A DNA stretch of 64,000 nt from Burkholderiaceae bacterium DAT-1 (GTDB lineage: Bacteria > Pseudomonadota > Gammaproteobacteria > Burkholderiales > Chitinimonadaceae): NCBI GenBank assembly GCA_019084025.1, contig JAHRBI010000006.1, positions 62,001-126,000 on the forward strand, given 5' to 3'. A program made the position numbers and the translations under genes. Shown here one piece after another: positions 57,501-64,000 of the stretch (the stretch's first letter is position 1; each line of letters opens with the position of its first letter). The notes under the pieces were generated by a model that searched no databases, was not told the origin of the DNA, and was given only the letters and a program-made list of their open reading frames with translations.

Positions 57501-60040
57501 ACAGTGTTATCCGCACCCAGATTGATCGTGCCGTGATTATCCAGCTTGGCTTGTGCGGACAGACCAGCAGTTTCCACATTGAAGGTGCCGGTATTTTGGA
57601 CGGTAATCTTGCGACTGGCCAGGCTGCCTTCCTTGATGGCAATGCCCGTATTTGTACGACCCAGCGTCAGCGTGGCTCCGCTAGCAATCTCAGTCGAACC
57701 CGAGTAGGTATTCTGACCTGACAGTATCAGATTTTGAGACCCGGCAACCATAACGCCCGAGGTATCGTCGCCGGAGATAACACCTGCAAACGTATTCTTT
57801 TCCGCCTGATGGATAGTCAGGCTCTTACTACCCAATTTTATTTCTGTACCGATTGATCCAGACAGCGTACCGGTCGTTTGGTCAGCTTTTGCCTTGGAAA
57901 TATCGACGGTACCCAAATTCACTTTCAGGTAGCTATATGCACTGTTGGTGCCGCCCAAGGTGCCGTTATTTTCTACCTTCAGCATGCCGCCAGACAGCTC
58001 AGTACCGAGATAGGTATTTTTACCCGTCAAAATTAACGTGCCGGTGTGATTACTGTCACCGACCACCAAAGTACCATTAGAAATAACGCCTGATAGCGTT
58101 GCGTAAACACTATCACTTTGATTGGCGAAGACCTTCACGGCTGCCTTACCATTTGCGAGATCAATGGCATTCGTGAATTCAACTTTATTCGTAGCGGCTT
58201 CGGAACCGAACACCAGTGCGTTGGAACCGCCAACAAAACCAGCCTGACCCCATGTCAACTTAGCGCCAGAGTTCAGCGTTACCTTCAGGTCCTGCCCCTC
58301 TGCAGCAAATCCCCCCGAGCCTAACCATTGAACACGATTAGGAGCGCTGCCTGTAAAGCGATTGAATACACCTGAAGTGGTTTGCAACACGCCTTCATTG
58401 CTTGAACTACTTTTATCACCAAATGCAATATTACTATTTCGATTAATGCCAATCCCATCGTTTGCAACAAGCAGGCCGTTTGCAATGTTGGTTGCACCCG
58501 TGTAGGTGTTCTCACCATTGAATTTGACCGTGCCGCCATTGCCGATAGTTAAACTCGCACCCTCACCAATCTTAACATTTGTATTTGAGACGCTAGCTGC
58601 ACTGTTGTCTGCAATAGAGCCATTGAAGGTAATCGTGTTTCCTTTTCCGGCCAATAAGCTAACGATGGAATCTTTCATCATAAACAAGTCGGTACCAGCT
58701 GCCTGACCTGCATTTCCACCCTTTTTACTTACTCCACCGATCACACCATTCTGGTCGAAAGTCGCATTACCGTTAATATTCAGTATGCCTCTTTCGGAAA
58801 CAAAAATGGCTCCGCCAAATCCTGAACCACCGTCGCCGCCGATACCGTCCCCATCACTTCCATTACCGGCGCCAAAGCCACCGAGACCACCCGCGCCAGC
58901 TGACCCATCGGAACCAGCTTCTCTGAAAGAGATCCCTGGCTCCCCGCCTTTCCCGGCGGCACCGCCTCTGCCGCCACCAGCACCGAATCCACCATTCCCG
59001 CCTTTGCCGCCATCACCACCATTGCCACCAGCTGCACCGCCATTTTTTAAAGATAGGAGCCAGTTTCTACCGCCTTTTCCACCGTCACCACCACCCCCCC
59101 CCATACCACCGCCAGAGCCAAAGTAGCCATTACCGCCGTTACCACCATTGCCGCCCTGGCCGCCAATACCAATCTGACCGGCTTCAAGCGCAGACTCCCA
59201 GTTACTGAGCTCTTGCCTGTCTGCCGCCAATGTTGCAGTTGCGAGGGCTAAATCGGCTATCGCAACCGCAGTGCCTTTAGGGTCAAAGCCGGGAACCAAG
59301 ATTGCAGCTGCAGCGGCCGCTTCCGCCGCAATAGACACGACAACGCGAGCCTCTAGGACTAGATTTTTTTCCGATCCTTGGCCTCCATTACCGCCCTTGC
59401 CACCACCGCCGCCCGCGCCACTCACGTAATCCGATATGCCTGAGCCGTTGTAACCACTCTGGCCTTTCCAGCCTGATGTTCCGTTGGCATCATCACTCAT
59501 TGGATGCTCTGGTGTACCACCTGAGGTGCCATTCACCCCGACCATGCTCTCTTTGTTGAAATTGGCAAATCCATTGAGCGCACCACCCACATTGCCGTCA
59601 CCACCTAGACCACCCACAGCCATATTGCCAACCAGGTCAACATTAGTAAGGTTTACGGTCGCTTTGGAACCGATAAATATCGCCCCACCAAGCCCTGCAC
59701 CGCCTCCACTACCGCTGCCGCCAGTTGTAGTAAAGCCAGTAAGCGTGCCGTTTGATAAATCAAGCGTGGAGCTACCTGAAACAAAGTATCCGCTCTTGCC
59801 AGCGCGATCCTGTGTTTCCTTTTTATTGTCATATTTAACTTCAGAACTCACTAAACCTGGCTCAGGAAAAGGATCTGCTGCTGACACAGCAGGCGCCCCC
59901 AGCGCCACACACAGCGCTGCCGCGCCTGATACTGCAACCTTTTTGGAAGAGCCCGGCTTGCCGTGGCTACGAGTTTGTTCGGAAGCCACCACGAAGCATT
60001 GGCGAACGTGGTTCCAAACGATGGCGTAAACGTGATTCAT
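50786..60040 (-). CDS. Giant type Va autotransporter, 3084 residues
   Basis: A very large autotransporter, probably an adhesin or surface scaffold. It begins with an extended signal peptide (MNHVYAIVWNHVRQCFVVASE, then a hydrophobic core ending PAVSA). Next come a glycine-rich region interrupted by an alanine-rich helical segment, short autotransporter-associated repeats of LTLSGxNTYTG type, about eight long repeats (205 residues each), a further beta-helix region, and a C-terminal beta-barrel of about 265 residues that ends in phenylalanine (LELRAGF). No protease triad or known enzymatic domain is seen, and no RGD motif. The reading frame is unbroken over 9.2 kb. Its own strong terminator follows; it is preceded by 264 bases of AT-rich sequence. 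Confidence 0.93.
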   Translation of the reverse strand: MNHVYAIVWNHVRQCFVVASEQTRSHGKPGSSKKVAVSGAAALCVALGAPAVSAADPFPEPGLVSSEVKYDNKKETQDRAGKSGYFVSGSSTLDLSNGTLTGFTTTGGSGSGGGAGLGGAIFIGSKATVNLTNVDLVGNMAVGGLGGDGNVGGALNGFANFNKESMVGVNGTSGGTPEHPMSDDANGTSGWKGQSGYNGSGISDYVSGAGGGGGKGGNGGQGSEKNLVLEARVVVSIAAEAAAAAAILVPGFDPKGTAVAIADLALATATLAADRQELSNWESALEAGQIGIGGQGGNGGNGGNGYFGSGGGMGGGGGDGGKGGRNWLLSLKNGGAAGGNGGDGGKGGNGGFGAGGGRGGAAGKGGEPGISFREAGSDGSAGAGGLGGFGAGNGSDGDGIGGDGGSGFGGAIFVSERGILNINGNATFDQNGVIGGVSKKGGNAGQAAGTDLFMMKDSIVSLLAGKGNTITFNGSIADNSAASVSNTNVKIGEGASLTIGNGGTVKFNGENTYTGATNIANGLLVANDGIGINRNSNIAFGDKSSSSNEGVLQTTSGVFNRFTGSAPNRVQWLGSGGFAAEGQDLKVTLNSGAKLTWGQAGFVGGSNALVFGSEAATNKVEFTNAIDLANGKAAVKVFANQSDSVYATLSGVISNGTLVVGDSNHTGTLILTGKNTYLGTELSGGMLKVENNGTLGGTNSAYSYLKVNLGTVDISKAKADQTTGTLSGSIGTEIKLGSKSLTIHQAEKNTFAGVISGDDTSGVMVAGSQNLILSGQNTYSGSTEIASGATLTLGRTNTGIAIKEGSLASRKITVQNTGTFNVETAGLSAQAKLDNHGTINLGADNTVDTFTNNGEINNLVLAGTPNVVHTLTAKTYNLNDSAKVNVNLGTGKIIANGRVNLNGKSDALLLDVQTGTTTLGAFGDLSDMVEVSIDANTAALDLSGAADQTIRSLTGTGKVALGSKKLKLNQDIDAIYEGSIQDGGSSGGTAGKLEKLGAGHLTLSGDNTYTGATTLSAGAITLTGTLDSQKIDIAKETKFTDVNGGLSSTAEVTNQGVLDLGTDEGIAHLVNSGTLDGVGKTLTATKGYELQDGSIINANLGMGSLKSDGSVALNGTVDAEQVEVRSGTTTFGSAGRLINAATALHVESGATLVTGGAEAVDGLYGAGVINLAKGGLTVDRGSFQGNLIDDGKEPSDSALIKNSNATLDLYGSNTITGHTQVNAGTLNLFGSLSSKSVEVAKDAHLVDVNGKLADGATLTNNGEFTLGVSDTIGKLVNSGTVNGVGNTLTAEQYDLRDGSVIDANLGTGSLTANGEVALNGKSDASVFAVQTGTTKLGVNGDLFDKAAVSIESDNATLDLSRAKNQTIGSLSGVGTVALGTSVLTLDQNVDTTFSGSIKEDQATKYVAGLRKLGTGNLTLSGKNTYTGWTTVEAGKLTLTGSLDSRSVYVGTDSTLIDANSGLQAYTELTSKGKVVLGADEEVRSIVNNGTLDGVGKTLTANQYFMLDGSVANANLSNGYLYSSGTVALNGTIGALVAMVQSGTTTLGSAGRFTNAGVNVQVDKGATLVTGGKESIYWLRGEGTVNLAKGSLTVEGGSFYGRLVDEGKAKDDVALVKTGNYMLDLYGDNAFAGKVKVNAGTLNLLGTLSSKAIDIAKGATFVDVAGGLADAATVSNDGRFSLGDNETIATLVNSGTVSGLGKTLTAKQYDLRDGSVIDANLGTGNLTANGNVTLNGKSDASAFAVQTGTTTLGRSSSLNTAAAVSVEARTAKLDLSAAANQTVGSIAGAGTISLGGKTLTLNQNSDTLFAGSLQDGGVAGGSGASLVKRGNGNLTLSGSNTFSGSTTINAGAITLTGSLASNLVTINQGGALFDLRGGLSDSARVVNFGRLSVGENDQIAALINSGIIDGTGTLSASTYALGSGSVVNANLGGGTLTADGAVTINGTSAASAVEIKNGTTRLGSGGRLTNSSVALQVNGDAALLMGGSESINTLAGAGQIALGNGTLSLNSGSFSGRLVDGSEGARGSLVKNSDGSLTLSGQNTYTGQTLIHGGMLDLQGSLASDSVVVDAGAQLNNAAAGLANNSKLSNAGKVWLGANQTIAQLVNSGELSGAQGVTLTAANYGLNDGAVINVDLGTGTLTADGKVALNGSTKAESVAIRSGSTTLAKGGRLANQSAALQVDSGANLVLGGNETIDRLTGAGEINVANGALILNQGSFSGQLVDNGKGLANPALVKKSAGTLTLSGKNTFTGQTQVAGGTLDLVGSLSSSSVAIAAGATLNDVNGGLASNARLINNGTVALGTNDVIDTFVNTGVINGAGKTLTAGTYALYGGSVINANLGTGAMVVFADAGGRAMPSADQTRAGQMTVDAVSVTPVSTPGAVNVYGTIAASSINITTGAVLNLGGPSVVADNIFQSLIGTPDVLLNGTINLNAGTETINSLSGTGIANLNAYQLNVLNGGYFKGTINAANSQFNQTGGEFTIGSGTSAAKAVNVSNGGYFAITGNGTSVTVQSASVGSGSVLTVGNGAMLDATQAGGTGTITLDNGSQLNLETGSTLKYLVLNGGTSLTRGGLVNAQGGFVNPLGSSVQGYLTFAGDFTNNGTLSPGNSPGMVAVTGNYTENALYKAEIQTTSTGAVAFDQVRVGGNVTINKSSTLNVVVDEKVNLARGNTFQILANLQGGRLAKAAKGHFGSVGFIKKSDVTGNQAMSNASAVFDVASGQLIATGLDGASADFSQLGANANQRGAMRVIMSAATGDVAASQINSETAAGATAYATLISADNLARFVPEQFSLTSDFALQSGKLVSDLIWARATPAAAGVSGEHTVFAGYSSGKLDEAGKQTKRKDFYVGVEKHLESLSVGFIANNASGDVNALYTSGSAKGQGLTAYAKVPFGEGWLMTDSLGFNRNSFDMHRSLWDGAANANVDSTGVDASIGASYLALRGEEWTVVPRINLAHSSTSIKGFNESGSSAQLLSSNGFNASRTTLQSGVAVSHDFLVGGNTLAASLDLGVDRDLASKGGEMNARLIGDARVQFPVVFASEKKTRTSGGITLGYALSKSMTLTGKVEKRSGGNQANLELRAGF
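53030..57420 (-). repeat. Eight tandem repeats of about 205 residues in the passenger
   Basis: The block containing DGSVIxANLGTG recurs at about 57395, 56770, 56150, 55525, 54915, 54275, 53665 and 53055, a period of 610-640 bases. Each unit has an SGxNTYTG beta turn, a GSLSS strand, LVNSGTxxGxGKTLTA, and a VALNG/SGTTTLG strand. Units come in two subtypes, alternating for most of the array: B with NQTIGSLSG, A with LVTGGxEAxxxLxGxGxxNLAKG. Confidence 0.85.
58790..59430 (-). repeat. Glycine-rich region with alanine-rich helical insert
   Basis: Residues about 204-417 consist largely of GGxGGxGG runs that resemble PGRS or collagen-free polyglycine II folds. Between 59180 and 59370 (about residues 224-288) it is broken by an alanine-rich predicted helix (SIAAEAAAAAAILVPG, then ALATATLAADRQEL). 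Confidence 0.85.
59953..60040 (-). other. Extended signal peptide region (ESPR)
   Basis: The first 29 residues (MNHVYAIVWNHVRQCFVVASEQ...) match the ESPR seen in large autotransporters and two-partner secretion proteins, with the N-x-x-Y-x-x-V/I-W-N start and V-x-S-E end. It slows inner-membrane export of very large passengers. Confidence 0.85.
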
Positions 60041-60254
60041 CTCTCGATCCTGAACAAATGTATGATTTGATATATTGTTTTTTTGTAAGGAGCGAGATTG
60101 TGCCGAAGTGCCTGCTTATTGTCCAATTATCAATTAAATCAACACGTTGTATTAATACGTACTAATATTCCAAGCGCATTATTTTCATTTAACTGTCACA
60201 CTTAGCACTGCCTAACAAGGGTTAATGGAGCCTTATTGTCCGTACAAAAAGAAA

Positions 60255-60274
60255 CAGCCCGCGACTGCGGGCTG
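60255..60274 (-). terminator. Intrinsic terminator after tldD
   Basis: On the minus strand CAGCCCGC, loop AGTC, GCGGGCTG is followed by TTTCTTTTTG. It ends the yhdP-nit-tldD transcript and separates it from the autotransporter gene. Confidence 0.85.
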
Positions 60275-60304
60275 ATTGTGGATAACTAGAAAAGCTAAGA
60301 TATT

Positions 60305-61765
60305 TCAGGCGGTTCCACCGACCGTGAGTCCACCATCAATCCGAATGGTTGGTTGCCCCACCCCGACGGGCACACTCTGCCCTTCCTTACCACAGGTGCC
60401 TACACCCGGATCAAGTGCCATATCGTTACCAATCATCGACACACGCGTCAGTACTTCCGGGCCATTCCCGATCAGGGTGGCGCCCTTCACGGGGTAAAGA
60501 ATTTTGCCTTTTTCGACGTAGTAACATTCGGAAGCAGAGAAGACAAACTTGCCGCTGGTAATATCGACCTGTCCGCCACCAAAGTTCGCGGCGTAGATGC
60601 CCCGGTCAATGGATTCAATGATTTCCTGCGGATCGCGATTGCCATTCAACATGACCGTGTTGGTCATGCGCGGCATCGGAATGTGTGCATAGGATTCACG
60701 TCGGCCATTGCCGGTTGGCGAAACACCCATCAGACGGGCATTCATGGCATCTTGCAGGTAACCCTTCAAGATACCATCTTCGATCAACACGGTACGCTGT
60801 GTCGCATTACCCTCATCGTCCACATTTAGTGAGCCGCGTCGATCGCGCAATGTGCCATCATCGACAACCGTTACGCCGGGTGCAGCCACTCGCTGACCGA
60901 CCATGCCTGAAAAGGCCGAACTGCCTTTACGGTTAAAGTCGCCTTCCAGCCCGTGGCCGATCGCTTCATGTAACAGGATACCTGGCCAACCGTTACCTAA
61001 CACAACCGTCATTTCTCCAGCGGGAGCGGGTCGTGCTTCGAGATTCACCAGTGCCTGACGTACTGCTTCGCGCGCGTACGATTGCAGTAACTCATCGGTA
61101 AACCAGCCATAATCGAGTCGTCCGCCCCCGCCGACATGCCCCGTTTCCCTGCGGCCGTTTTCTTCGACAATCACCTGAATGCCTGCACGCACCAATGGCC
61201 GCACATCCGCTGCACGTACGCCATCGTGCCGCACGACATAAACCACCTCGAATTCAGCAGCAATGCTCGCCATCACTTGCTTAATACGCGGATCAAGCCC
61301 CCGTGCATATTGCTCAAGTCGCTCCAGCATGGCGATTTTTTCAGTTGAACTGAGGCTAGCGAGCGGATCATTGGGTACATACAACTGCGGCCCATTTACA
61401 AGCGTACGACTGAGCGGCGCATGGCCACTTCCCCCCTGACGCCCGATCGCCTTTGTTGCATTGGCAGCTTCGTGCAACGCTCCAAGCGATATGTCATCAG
61501 AGTAGGCAAACGCGGTTCGCTCGCCCGATACAACGCGGACGCCAACACCTTGGTCGATATTAAAGCTACCCGCTTTGACGATGCCTTCTTCAAGGCTCCA
61601 GCCCTCAGAGCGGCTGTATTGGAAATAGAGATCGGCATGATCCACCTGGCGGGTCATGATGTCACCCATGACGCGATCCAGAGCCAGATCATCCAGGCCC
61701 CAAGGTGCAAGCAAATACTTGTCTGCTTGCAGGCGTGCTTCCACTGCCGGGTCGATAGCGTTCAT
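60305..61765 (-). CDS. tldD: Metallopeptidase TldD
   Basis: TldD is the catalytic subunit of the TldD/TldE heterodimer, which degrades unfolded peptides and helps mature microcins in enterobacteria. The 486-residue protein has the HExxxH zinc motif at 266-271 ([11 protein letters not shown]) and the C-terminal cysteine ligand region ([19 protein letters not shown]). The start giving [12 protein letters not shown] has a weak GGAA site; 11 more residues upstream are possible but unlike the family. The partner tldE (pmbA) is not in the window. It ends a yhdP-nit-tldD run and is followed by a terminator. Confidence 0.96.
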   Translation of the reverse strand: MNAIDPAVEARLQADKYLLAPWGLDDLALDRVMGDIMTRQVDHADLYFQYSRSEGWSLEEGIVKAGSFNIDQGVGVRVVSGERTAFAYSDDISLGALHEAANATKAIGRQGGSGHAPLSRTLVNGPQLYVPNDPLASLSSTEKIAMLERLEQYARGLDPRIKQVMASIAAEFEVVYVVRHDGVRAADVRPLVRAGIQVIVEENGRRETGHVGGGGRLDYGWFTDELLQSYAREAVRQALVNLEARPAPAGEMTVVLGNGWPGILLHEAIGHGLEGDFNRKGSSAFSGMVGQRVAAPGVTVVDDGTLRDRRGSLNVDDEGNATQRTVLIEDGILKGYLQDAMNARLMGVSPTGNGRRESYAHIPMPRMTNTVMLNGNRDPQEIIESIDRGIYAANFGGGQVDITSGKFVFSASECYYVEKGKILYPVKGATLIGNGPEVLTRVSMIGNDMALDPGVGTCGKEGQSVPVGVGQPTIRIDGGLTVGGTA

Positions 61766-61818
61766 AGTGTGTTCCAATGTGCATGCCGCTAGCGGCATGT
61801 GAATGACTCGAAACGCGC

Positions 61819-62676
61819 TTATAACACGCGGTGTGCTAACGCAGGCAGACTTTGACGGATTCGCGACTGGTGTTCGGGCTGAATATCGGCAATGACAACG
61901 CCGGAGCCCCGTGCGAGTCTATCCAGAACCTGCCCCCAGGGGTCGATAATCATGCTATCCCCGTGGGTTTCCCGACCATTTCGATGATATCCCCCCTGCG
62001 CAGATGCAATCACGTAGGCCTGATTTTCGATGGCGCGTGCGCGCAGGAGTGGCTCCCAGTGCGCCTTTCCTGTTGTTTCGGTGAAGGCTGCAGGTACGCA
62101 GATAATGTCCGGCATACCCATTTGCCGGTATAACTCGGGGAAGCGCAGGTCATAACAGATTGATAGTCCGATACGTCCGAATGGGGAATCAAACGCCACG
62201 ACTTCACGACCAGCGGTAATCGTGGCCTCTTCGCGATATCGCTCTTCGCCAGACTCGAATCCGAAAAGATGAATCTTATCGTAGCGGGCAACCTGCTTAC
62301 CCTGATCGTCATACACCAGACAGCTGTTGCGTACCTTGTTCGGATGCTCATCCCATAACGGCACAGAGCCACCGATGATCCACATGCCATGCTTTTTGGC
62401 TGCGCGAGAAAGGAAATCCTGAATAGGGCCGGCGCCGGGAGACTCCCTTACCGCCACTTTATCAGCATCTTTCAAGCCAATGATGGCAAAGTATTCAGGC
62501 AACACTGCCAGTTGGGCGCCTTGCGCAGCCGCCATGCCAATCAATACGTCGGCTTCAGCAAGGTTAGCTCCGACTGTCGGGCCTGACGCCATCTGAATGG
62601 CTGCGACCCGGAATCCTCCAGCGCGTTCGGCCAGATGCGCCTGCATCTTAGAATGTGTGTGTGCTCGGGTAGACAT
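61819..62676 (-). CDS. Nitrilase-superfamily amidase (Nit1-like)
   Basis: A 285-residue carbon-nitrogen hydrolase. The catalytic triad is at E61 (LPEYF), K134 (YDKIHLFGF) and C174 ([10 protein letters not shown]). The sequence is closest to the Nit1 branch, whose characterised members hydrolyse deaminated glutathione as metabolite repair; this substrate is inferred. The ATG has AGGA seven bases upstream. It lies between yhdP (26 bases) and tldD (53 bases) on the same strand, a common gene order in beta- and gammaproteobacteria. Confidence 0.92.
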   Translation of the reverse strand: MSTRAHTHSKMQAHLAERAGGFRVAAIQMASGPTVGANLAEADVLIGMAAAQGAQLAVLPEYFAIIGLKDADKVAVRESPGAGPIQDFLSRAAKKHGMWIIGGSVPLWDEHPNKVRNSCLVYDDQGKQVARYDKIHLFGFESGEERYREEATITAGREVVAFDSPFGRIGLSICYDLRFPELYRQMGMPDIICVPAAFTETTGKAHWEPLLRARAIENQAYVIASAQGGYHRNGRETHGDSMIIDPWGQVLDRLARGSGVVIADIQPEHQSRIRQSLPALAHRVL

Positions 62677-62702
62677 AATGCGATTCCTGTTTTCAGGTCT
62701 TC

Positions 62703-64000
62703 TTAGTTTGATCCGGACTTTGCAGCACCCTCAATTTTTGGGTCATCCAGACTGCCGCTGATATCAATTTCCTGAGCGAATATTTGACCGACCGGATCTT
62801 TCAATACTTTCTGCAACAGCAACGAACCTACGCCAATCGCCGGATTTGCCAGAGCCAGACCAGCTGTAACGGACACTGGATCACTGAGTGTCGGCACGAC
62901 CCGTACTCGTAATTGCACGGTATTGGCGGGCAGGTCCACCTTACCCTTGAAATTCGCTTTTGCAGGTGGCCCATTGATGTCCAGATTATCTGTACTCATG
63001 ATACCCCGGACAATTGCACTGTCGCCCTGCACACGATCAAAGACAAAGCCATCGCTGAACACATCTCGAAAATCCAGCATCAACCGGCGCGGGAGTGAGG
63101 CCAGACTGAAAATACTGATCAATCTGCCAATCCCCGGCTGGTCGTAGCGCATGAACTGGCCACTCTCCAAATCAATATGAATCTTGCCGTTGAGTGACGC
63201 ATAGGTTGGCGCATACGGCGCGCCAGCCCAGGTCAACTGACCAGTTAGTTTGCCATTTCCACGCTTGATCACTTCAGGATAGCCAAAGCGTTCAAACATT
63301 TTTCCAAGATTCCCCGATGACAGCGAGAAATTCATATCTGTGTGGTTTTCTGCACCGCTCGATTTCCATGCGCCATCGGCCGTGAAATTCAAGTCATCGC
63401 CGCTTAATTCGAAGCGCTGTATCTGCCACGCATCACCCACCGGATTTGCCCGAATCGCCAACTTACCCAGCACGCGATCACTCAAACTGACGCTTTCGGC
63501 CTTGATGTCCAATGCTGGCAGGTGTTGTGCTGTCTGAACAGGCGATCCTGTGGGGCGATTCTCTGGCACAGCCGCAATCGGCAGAGACAGATTAGCCAGA
63601 CGCGCAGACAGTCGCCCCCCGCCCGCACCGCTCCACAAGGCATTCCCGCGTAGTTCTTTACTCTTCACACTGGCAGACCATCCCTGTGCTGCGGGCCGCA
63701 GCTGCGCACTCACCGTATTCAGCTGTCGACCAAATGCCTTCAGCCTTGCAGTCTGAATGTCTATGCCATTAATCGGTGAGTCAGATGAAGCAGCTGAAGT
63801 TGATGCCGAACTTCCCTGCCCGAGTACATCAAGCCATGGATCCAGAGTCAGTTCGGGGTGGTTGATCACAACCCACATGCCCGGACGAACGGGCGACGGT
63901 GTCTGCTTGCCAATGGTGATCTCACCGCGATCTGTTTTCCAGCCATCCTTGCCTTGTGAACGCCGCATATCCATTTCCAGCGTATCGCCCAGCATGAAGC
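62703..64000 (-). CDS. yhdP: 3' end of YhdP family (AsmA-like) envelope protein, partial
   Basis: The last 430 or more residues of a very large AsmA-like protein; the frame is open to the right edge of the window, so the start lies outside. The visible part has the AsmA_2/DUF3971-type C-terminal region: LTADGxWKSSG-like repeats, the GKLTGQLTWAGAPYAPTYASLNG segment, IGRLISIFSLASLPRRLMLDFRDVF and GLALANPAIGVGSLLLQKVL. YhdP proteins bridge the periplasm and take part in phospholipid transport to the outer membrane. Its closeness to nit and tldD supports the call. Confidence 0.9.
   Translation of the reverse strand, partial: FMLGDTLEMDMRRSQGKDGWKTDRGEITIGKQTPSPVRPGMWVVINHPELTLDPWLDVLGQGSSASTSAASSDSPINGIDIQTARLKAFGRQLNTVSAQLRPAAQGWSASVKSKELRGNALWSGAGGGRLSARLANLSLPIAAVPENRPTGSPVQTAQHLPALDIKAESVSLSDRVLGKLAIRANPVGDAWQIQRFELSGDDLNFTADGAWKSSGAENHTDMNFSLSSGNLGKMFERFGYPEVIKRGNGKLTGQLTWAGAPYAPTYASLNGKIHIDLESGQFMRYDQPGIGRLISIFSLASLPRRLMLDFRDVFSDGFVFDRVQGDSAIVRGIMSTDNLDINGPPAKANFKGKVDLPANTVQLRVRVVPTLSDPVSVTAGLALANPAIGVGSLLLQKVLKDPVGQIFAQEIDISGSLDDPKIEGAAKSGSN

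Noticed and set aside
59484-60029. Plus-strand 181-codon proline-rich frame
   Set aside because: It is the complement of the glycine-rich head of the autotransporter (Gly codons read as Pro and Ala) and has no start signals.

Overview
The window looks like a continuous piece of chromosome from a flagellated, Gram-negative betaproteobacterium. The RecA, AlaS, RlmJ and FlhBA/FlhFG/FliA protein sequences, the yhdP-nit-tldD gene order and a mid-50s GC impression all fit this. A member of Neisseriales or a close neighbour is my best guess, but nothing here fixes the genus. I see no rRNA, tRNA, CRISPR array, insertion sequence, integrase or plasmid gene. Gene density is high and about 44 protein genes can be supported; the last one runs off the right edge.

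Left part (1-18.3 kb): peptidoglycan recycling (anmK), 23S rRNA methylation (rlmJ), a small protein coupled to an HDOD signalling protein, and a small orphan gene. These are followed by a sulfate ABC transporter operon without its binding protein (cysT-cysW-cysA), an isolated bcsF-bcsG pair for phosphoethanolamine decoration of cellulose, and a chemoreceptor with an Hpt protein. Then come two peptidases (M61 and a membrane-anchored C13 legumain-like enzyme), dadA and an orphan hybrid-type sensor kinase with PAS domain.

Middle part (18.3-37.5 kb): housekeeping genes recA-recX, a secreted prolyl oligopeptidase, alaS and rpmE, an ArnT-type glycosyltransferase and a secreted protein of unknown function. 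They lead into a flagellar regulon block flhB-flhA-flhF-flhG-fliA-motC. The FlhG has lost its Walker A lysines, and motC has no motD partner beside it. An acyltransferase and a GNAT acetyltransferase close this part.

Right part (37.5-64 kb): a TonB-dependent receptor; a very reduced MSHA-type pilus cluster (mshE-mshG-pilin) whose ATPase carries a tandem MshEN c-di-GMP-binding motif; and an EmrRAB-type multidrug efflux operon with its own outer-membrane lipoprotein and MarR regulator. After a Tim44-like membrane protein comes a 3084-residue type Va autotransporter with a glycine-rich head, about eight 205-residue repeats and a C-terminal beta-barrel. tldD, a nitrilase-family gene and the 3' end of yhdP finish the window.

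Taken together, many genes serve the cell surface and the choice between swimming and attachment: flagellar export and regulation, chemoreception, cellulose modification, a c-di-GMP-gated pilus motor and a giant adhesin-like autotransporter. The rest is ordinary core metabolism. All starts given were chosen from ribosome-binding sites and family N-termini; no database search was possible.
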